A DNA stretch of 28,082 nt from the NCBI GenBank assembly GCA_964405075.1, contig CAYOMP010000020.1:1-28082 (forward strand), given 5' to 3'. The position numbers and the translations under genes were made by a program. The notes under the pieces were generated by a model. It worked only from the letters and a program-made list of their open reading frames with translations, was not told the DNA's origin and made no database searches. Numbering within the stretch: the first letter of the stretch is position 1; every line of letters begins with the position of its first letter. Below, in pieces: positions 24,016 to 28,082 of the stretch. Source of the stretch: CAYOMP01 sp964405075 (GTDB lineage: Bacteria; Bacillota; Clostridia; Lachnospirales; Lachnospiraceae).

Positions 24016-24705
24016 ATGGAATTAGTAGAAAAATTAATGAATTTCGGACTAACAAGACAAGAAGCGGTTATATATCTTACAATGCAGACTGATGGGGCAC
24101 TAACAGGTTACGAAGTAGCTAAATTAACGGGAATATCCCGTTCGAATGTGTATACAGCATTAGCCGGACTTGTGGAAAAGGGAGTTGCATACGTTCAGGA
24201 GGAGAATGTTACTAAGTATACACCAGTTAAGTTTGAAGAATTTAGTAGCAATTTTATTCATAGACTAGAGGGAGTCAGGAAGGAAATCCTTGAAGAAATG
24301 CCATCTAGACGAGAGGAATTAGAAGGATACATTACCATACGTGGAAAGAAAAATATATTGGATAAGCTTAGAAATATGCTGTTAGAGACACAAGACAGAG
24401 TATATATGTCAGTAAATAATGAGCTGTTTATGATGTTTAAAGAGGAATTGACAGAGCTCATTACCAGGGGAGCAAAAGTGGTGTTACTGGCAGATAAGTC
24501 TATAGAATTAGAGGGTGCAGTATTTTATCATAAGGAAGATGTTGGTAATGAAATTCGTGTTATATGCGATTCCCATAAAGTATTAACTGGAAATGTGGAT
24601 AAAACAAGTGAATGCACATGTTTGTACTCTCAAAATCAAAATTTGGTAGAAATATTTAAACGAATGCTCAAAAATGAAATAACTTTGATAGAATTAAAAG
24701 AATAA
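24016..24705 (+). CDS. TrmB family transcriptional regulator
   Basis: A 229-residue regulator. The N-terminal winged helix (about 1-75) shows the TrmB pattern: MNFGLTRQEAVIYLTMQTDG, YEVAKLTGISRSNVYTALAG and VEKGVA. The C-terminal half resembles the TrmB effector domain. TrmB proteins usually sense sugars, but the ligand here is unknown. It starts 32 bp after lysA and has no visible promoter, so it is probably co-transcribed; the ribosome binding site is weak. The next 15 bases after its stop lead into a clear terminator. Confidence 0.85.
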   Translation: MELVEKLMNFGLTRQEAVIYLTMQTDGALTGYEVAKLTGISRSNVYTALAGLVEKGVAYVQEENVTKYTPVKFEEFSSNFIHRLEGVRKEILEEMPSRREELEGYITIRGKKNILDKLRNMLLETQDRVYMSVNNELFMMFKEELTELITRGAKVVLLADKSIELEGAVFYHKEDVGNEIRVICDSHKVLTGNVDKTSECTCLYSQNQNLVEIFKRMLKNEITLIELKE

Positions 24706-24719
24706 TATAAAATAGAAAG

Positions 24720-24747
24720 TAAGAAGGATTAAGTCCTTCTTATTTTT
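24720..24747 (+). terminator. Terminator of the lysA-trmB unit
   Basis: TAAGAAGGA (24720-24728) and TCCTTCTTA (24734-24742) form a perfect 9-bp stem with a 5-nt loop and a T-run. Confidence 0.85.
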
Positions 24748-24999
24748 GTATAAAATTGTTTAGATAAAAGCTTGATTATGTAATTGGCTTTTTATATTGA
24801 CCTTATGATTATAGGTTTGTTCCGGCATCACTTGTAAGTTGGGTTGATATATATTATTGAAAAGAATAGGAAAAATGGTTTATTTCTGATAAAATGTAAC
24901 TATAAACATGAAGGTATATATTTTTTGATTTCAATGAAAATTCTATAATGAAAACGTGATTTTTCGAGAAGCAAATAAAGTATACAAGGAGATGAGTGT

Positions 25000-25695
25000 A
25001 TGAAATTTTTTGTGTATTTACAGGAGTTTAATACAGTATCGGTTACGATAAGATTAGTATTGGCAGCAATTTTCGGTGGGATTATCGGATTAGAAAGGAC
25101 TAATCAGCGAAGAGCTGCAGGACTTAGAACCTTTGTATTAGTTAGCATTGGTTCAGCTTTGGCAGTGATAACTAATCAGTATTTGATTATTTCGGCAGGA
25201 ATAGACGGAGATCCATCACGAATGGCGGCTCAGGTTATTAGTGGAATCGGTTTTTTGGGTGCAGGTACTATTATCATCACTGGACGAAGTAATATTAAGG
25301 GACTAACAACAGCGGCAACTCTTTGGACTACTGCATCTATGGGATTGGCATTAGGCGCTGGATATATATATGGAGGAGTGCTAAGCTTCGTGTTGATAAT
25401 GGTAACAATAAAGGTACTGCAACATGTAAGCTGGCATCAGGAAGAAAATACAAGATATCTTGGTATGACAATGGAAGTGGACAAACTTAAAGGTTTGGAT
25501 GTATTAATGGATTATGTTAATGAACACGGATTCCTGATAAGAACCCTTGAAAAACAAAAAGAAAAGGCAATAAAGGAATCAGATCATGTACTATATGTAG
25601 ATATTGACTTAAAGAAAAAAATGAATCATGCTCAAGTTATTCAGGAATTAATGAAAAAAGAAGAAATAACATTTGTAAAAGAATTACGTTATTAA
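25000..25695 (+). CDS. MgtC/SapB family membrane protein
   Basis: A 231-residue protein. The N-terminal half (about 12-140) is the MgtC domain with four to five membrane helices and the signatures GGIIGLERTNQRRAAGLRTF, VISGIGFLGAGTII and IKGLTTAATLWTTASMGLA. The C-terminal cytoplasmic half (about 145-231) has an ACT-like strand/helix pattern. MgtC proteins are linked to growth at low magnesium and modulate membrane ATPases or transporters; the exact role here is unknown. AAGGAG precedes the start. The 294 bp upstream hold no gene; a TATAAT at about 24940 may be its -10. No magnesium riboswitch was recognised. Confidence 0.92.
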   Translation: MKFFVYLQEFNTVSVTIRLVLAAIFGGIIGLERTNQRRAAGLRTFVLVSIGSALAVITNQYLIISAGIDGDPSRMAAQVISGIGFLGAGTIIITGRSNIKGLTTAATLWTTASMGLALGAGYIYGGVLSFVLIMVTIKVLQHVSWHQEENTRYLGMTMEVDKLKGLDVLMDYVNEHGFLIRTLEKQKEKAIKESDHVLYVDIDLKKKMNHAQVIQELMKKEEITFVKELRY

Positions 25696-25705
25696 TTTAA
25701 AATAG

Positions 25706-25780
25706 AAATTATGAGAAACACGCTTTGCGTGTTTCTCATAGTTTAGGATAATAGAAAAATTGCAAGTTGTGTTTTCTATT
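25706..25780. terminator. Bidirectional terminator between the mgtC-like gene and mgsA
   Basis: AAATTATGAGAAACACGC (25706-25723) pairs with GCGTGTTTCTCATAGTTT (25727-25744) over 18 bp with one G-U pair and a 3-nt loop. A second hairpin, AATAGAAAA/TTTTCTATT (25750-25758, 25772-25780), follows. Both lie between the convergent stop codons. The first hairpin shares its arm with the repeat at 21500-21527. Confidence 0.7.
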
Positions 25781-25789
25781 GTAGTTATA

Positions 25790-26266
25790 TTACTTTAGAG
25801 TAGTGGCTCTGTCTTCGATATTTTTATTAAAATTGATAACTGTATGCTCATAGGTTTCGTTTATGAACTTAGATGTAATCATAAAGTCTGCTGAAGACTT
25901 GTTGTTAGCGATTGGAATATCATAAACCTGTGCGATTCTAAGTAATGCCTTAACATCTGGGTCGTGTGGCTGTGCTGTTAATGGATCTGAGAAGAAAATG
26001 ATTAAATCAATTTTACCTTCTACAATTTTTGCACCTATTTGCTGATCTCCACCAAGAGGGCCACTGTTATATCCTTTTACAACGAGACCTGTAGCATCCG
26101 TAATCATACGGGAAGTAGTACCTGTTCCACATAGTTTATGTTTCTTTAAAGTCTCAATATGAGTCTGACACCAGCTGATTAACTCTTTTTTCTTGTTATC
26201 ATGTGCTATAAGAGCGATGTTTTTCTGTTCTCCTAATGTTAATGTTATAAAGTCATTTGCTGCCAT
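25790..26266 (-). CDS. mgsA: Methylglyoxal synthase
   Basis: A 158-residue cytoplasmic enzyme that converts dihydroxyacetone phosphate to methylglyoxal and phosphate, a bypass relieving sugar-phosphate build-up. Clear signatures: phosphate-binding GTGTTS (47-52), YNSGPLGGDQQIG with the catalytic Asp74, and FFSDPLTAQPHDPDVKALLR. Length and fold match MgsA, which is normally hexameric and inhibited by phosphate. AAAGGA upstream supports the start. It is a single gene that converges on the mgtC-like gene. Confidence 0.96.
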   Translation of the reverse strand: MAANDFITLTLGEQKNIALIAHDNKKKELISWCQTHIETLKKHKLCGTGTTSRMITDATGLVVKGYNSGPLGGDQQIGAKIVEGKIDLIIFFSDPLTAQPHDPDVKALLRIAQVYDIPIANNKSSADFMITSKFINETYEHTVINFNKNIEDRATTLK

Positions 26267-26448
26267 TATATCACTGTCCTTTCGTAAATGAATAAAACAT
26301 TATGTTTAATGTTCTCCTACATTGAATTGTACCACAATATAACAAAGATAAGTAGAGTTAATTCGCATTTTCGTTAAGAAAATCTAAAGTATCATTAACT
26401 TGAGGAAACTTTTAGAATGGAGGATGGACTGACACGAGAAGTTCATCA

Positions 26449-26477
26449 TTGACGAAGGTTAGTATAATTTGTATAAT
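26449..26477 (+). promoter_or_regulatory. Promoter of the methyltransferase gene
   Basis: TTGACG (26449-26454), exactly 17 nt, then TATAAT (26472-26477), 51 bp before the ATG. Near consensus. Confidence 0.8.
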
Positions 26478-26527
26478 TACTCTTATGAAAAAATGTGTAT
26501 ATGTATATAGTTAAGAAAGGTTAAGAT

Positions 26528-27388
26528 ATGTGGATAGCAGATTCGTGGAAAGATTATGAAGTAATAGATACATCTAATGGAGAAAAATTAGAGCGCTGGG
26601 GTAATTATATTTTAGTCAGACCGGACCCTCAGGTTATATGGAATACACCTAAACAGAATAAGGGTTGGAGAAAAATGAATGGTCATTACCATAGGAGTAA
26701 AAAAGGCGGTGGAGAATGGGAGTTCTTTGATTTGCCGGAACAATGGACAATAAACTATAAAGATTTGACATTTAACTTGAAACCTTTTAGTTTTAAGCAT
26801 ACAGGACTTTTTCCAGAACAAGCTACCAATTGGGATTGGTTTGGTGAAAAAATTAAAAAGGCTAACCGTCCTATAAAGGTTTTGAATTTGTTTGCTTATA
26901 CTGGTGGTGCAACGTTGGCAGCAGCAAAAGCTGGAGCTAGTGTAACTCATGTGGATGCATCAAAAGGAATGGTAGGCTGGGCAAAGGAGAATGCAATATC
27001 CTCTGGTCTTAAGGATGCTCCTATCAGATGGATAGTTGATGACTGCGTTAAGTTTGTTGAAAGAGAAATAAGAAGAGGCAACCATTACGATGCAATCATA
27101 ATGGACCCACCTTCATATGGAAGAGGACCAAAAGGGGAAATTTGGAAGATTGAAGAAGAAATTCATCCATTAATTAAGCTTTGTGTTCAGTTGATGTCAG
27201 ATAAACCATTATTCTTCTTAGTTAATTCTTACACAACAGGATTAGCACCAGCGGTATTAAGTTATATGTTGGCAACAGAATTAAAGAAATTTGACGGCAA
27301 GGTTGATTCACAAGAAATAGGATTGCCGGTAAGTAGCAATGGATTAGTTTTACCATGTGGGGCATCAGGCCGTTGGGAAGCAAAATAA
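26528..27388 (+). CDS. Class I SAM-dependent methyltransferase (RlmI/RlmK-like catalytic domain)
   Basis: A 286-residue enzyme. The SAM site is NLFAYTGGATL (120-130), the acidic ribose contact is HVDASKGMVGWA, and the catalytic motif is DPPSYGRG (193-200), the pattern of 23S rRNA cytosine/guanine methyltransferases of the RlmI/RlmK type (PF10672-like). The N-terminal about 90 residues form a short strand-rich domain without a recognisable PUA domain, so it is a compact version. The likely substrate is rRNA; the exact base is unknown. It has its own consensus promoter and terminator. Confidence 0.85.
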   Translation: MWIADSWKDYEVIDTSNGEKLERWGNYILVRPDPQVIWNTPKQNKGWRKMNGHYHRSKKGGGEWEFFDLPEQWTINYKDLTFNLKPFSFKHTGLFPEQATNWDWFGEKIKKANRPIKVLNLFAYTGGATLAAAKAGASVTHVDASKGMVGWAKENAISSGLKDAPIRWIVDDCVKFVEREIRRGNHYDAIIMDPPSYGRGPKGEIWKIEEEIHPLIKLCVQLMSDKPLFFLVNSYTTGLAPAVLSYMLATELKKFDGKVDSQEIGLPVSSNGLVLPCGASGRWEAK

Positions 27389-27452
27389 AGAATTATTAAC
27401 TAATATTATTTCTAAGTATTTTTGCATAAATGAATAAAGTGTATAATATTGA

Positions 27453-27485
27453 AAAGATGTCTTAATTAATTTGGGACATCTTTTT
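27453..27485 (+). terminator. Terminator of the methyltransferase gene
   Basis: AAAGATGTC (27453-27461) and GACATCTTT (27475-27483) form a perfect 9-bp stem with a 13-nt loop and a T-run. Confidence 0.82.
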
Positions 27486-27944
27486 GTCGTATATAGATGT
27501 GCATGAGATTTTTCTTTATATGGTAATTTATAATAGTTCCTAAAGTTAGAAAGTGTTTGGATTTATGTGCAGTATGAAACATATATTATAGAAGAAACTG
27601 GATTGTTATGTAGTTAATATTGTGTTTGAGATGAATAATGTAAATTATATAATAAGGAAGGAATAAAAAATGATTGAGTTTTATCTATATTAATAGGTGT
27701 AATGTAAATGGATTGTCGTTAGGTGGGCATTAAGTATAGAAAATAGAAAAGGTGAAAACACATTTATTAATAAAAATGCAGATATTTTGGTTAGAAAGTG
27801 AAAATGATAGTATTAATTGAGAAAAGGATTTTGGAATGTTTGAAAATTGGATAAGTATAAAATGCTAAAAATGCAGGAGTAATTTTGTTCAATTTGCGAA
27901 TTTTTGATTGTATCAAAAAAAATGCAAAAAAAATAAAAAAATGC
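27486..27944. other. A/T-rich region without a recognisable gene
   Basis: A 7-codon ORF at 27670-27693 has a good AAGGAAGGA site but no known meaning. A fragment like the repeat loop (TTAGAAAGTGTTTGGATTT, about 27545) is present. A-runs near 27917-27940 form an A-tract directly upstream of the promoter at 27945 and may act as an UP-like element. Confidence 0.35.
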
Positions 27945-27973
27945 TTGCAATATATTCTGGTGTCGTGTATACT
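27945..27973 (+). promoter_or_regulatory. Strong promoter at the window end
   Basis: TTGCAA (27945-27950), exactly 17 nt, then TATACT (27968-27973). It is preceded by A-tracts and followed by a structured leader. Confidence 0.75.
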
Positions 27974-27979
27974 GATTAA

Positions 27980-28082
27980 GGTTGTGACATTGATAGCGTA
28001 GAAGCGTGAGGTTGCCACAGTAATGTGGGTTTTCCGTGGAGCGAATGTCAAGTTAGAAAACTGGCGACAAGTCACTGTACAA
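27980..28082 (+). promoter_or_regulatory. Structured 5' leader, probably of a ribosomal-protein operon (partial)
   Basis: TGACATT (27985-27991) pairs with AATGTCA (28044-28050) and encloses CCACAGTAATGTGG and related stems. The GC content rises sharply against the flanks. The GAAGCGTGAGGTTGC stretch resembles leaders that I associate with the rpsJ (S10) operon in Clostridia; this is from memory and not verified. The gene itself lies outside the window. Confidence 0.4.

Noticed and set aside
27670..27693. 7-codon ORF behind a good ribosome binding site
   Set aside because: Too short to judge, with no promoter or downstream gene that it could regulate.
1..28082. CRISPR arrays, tRNA or rRNA genes, complete transposons
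   Set aside because: No regularly spaced direct repeats, cloverleaf sequences, rRNA stretches or transposase genes were seen on either strand.

Overview
The window is low-GC DNA from the Firmicutes/Clostridia, most likely a motile, pectin-using member of the Lachnospiraceae (Lachnospira-like). Support for this: A/T-rich codon use, strong AGGAGG-type ribosome binding sites, a large flagellin, a methyl-accepting chemotaxis protein, a pectin methylesterase without a signal peptide, a QueT transporter behind a preQ1-type leader, and several families that are common in this group (DUF6062, YwmB, JetA/DUF5716). The species call is inference.

Layout. 1-63 is the tail of an unidentified gene, followed by a terminator. 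424-2619 holds a chemotaxis receptor (+) converging on a DUF6062 putative zinc protein (-). 2961-10053 is the most notable region: the three structural subunits of a Wadjet/MksBEF-type SMC complex, jetA, jetB and jetC. No jetD nuclease is present, and jetA is separated from jetBC by 1.8 kb. That gap carries a 259-bp imperfect-palindrome element and an opposite-strand TetR plus six-helix membrane protein cassette with a consensus promoter and twin operators. ywmB follows (10155-10895). 10896-11445 has no large gene but holds a strong promoter, a 22-codon leader-like ORF, long hairpins and a terminator. Then come a GNAT acetyltransferase, an Asn/Met-rich protein with an Arg/Cys tail, and a probable operon of a methyltransferase, a secreted beta-propeller/C39-like protein and a cytoplasmic pectinesterase (12918-17564).

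17627-21382: a small membrane protein (-), queT with its leader (+), a flagellin gene on the minus strand that is frameshifted near its 3' end, and a 54-codon small gene. 21545-24705: nudC, a diaminopimelate decarboxylase gene interrupted by an in-frame TGA at codon 47, and a TrmB-type regulator. 25000-27388: an MgtC-family membrane protein, methylglyoxal synthase (-) and a class I rRNA-type methyltransferase. The window ends in a strong promoter and structured leader whose gene lies outside; I suspect a ribosomal-protein operon.

Most genes are single units with their own promoter and terminator. The intergenic DNA repeatedly carries short related hairpin modules (CATAGRAAA...TTTCYATG and CGC/GCG palindromes), which suggests a dispersed repeat family. 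Two genes that look disrupted (flagellin, lysA) could be true mutations or sequencing/assembly errors; the sequence alone cannot decide.
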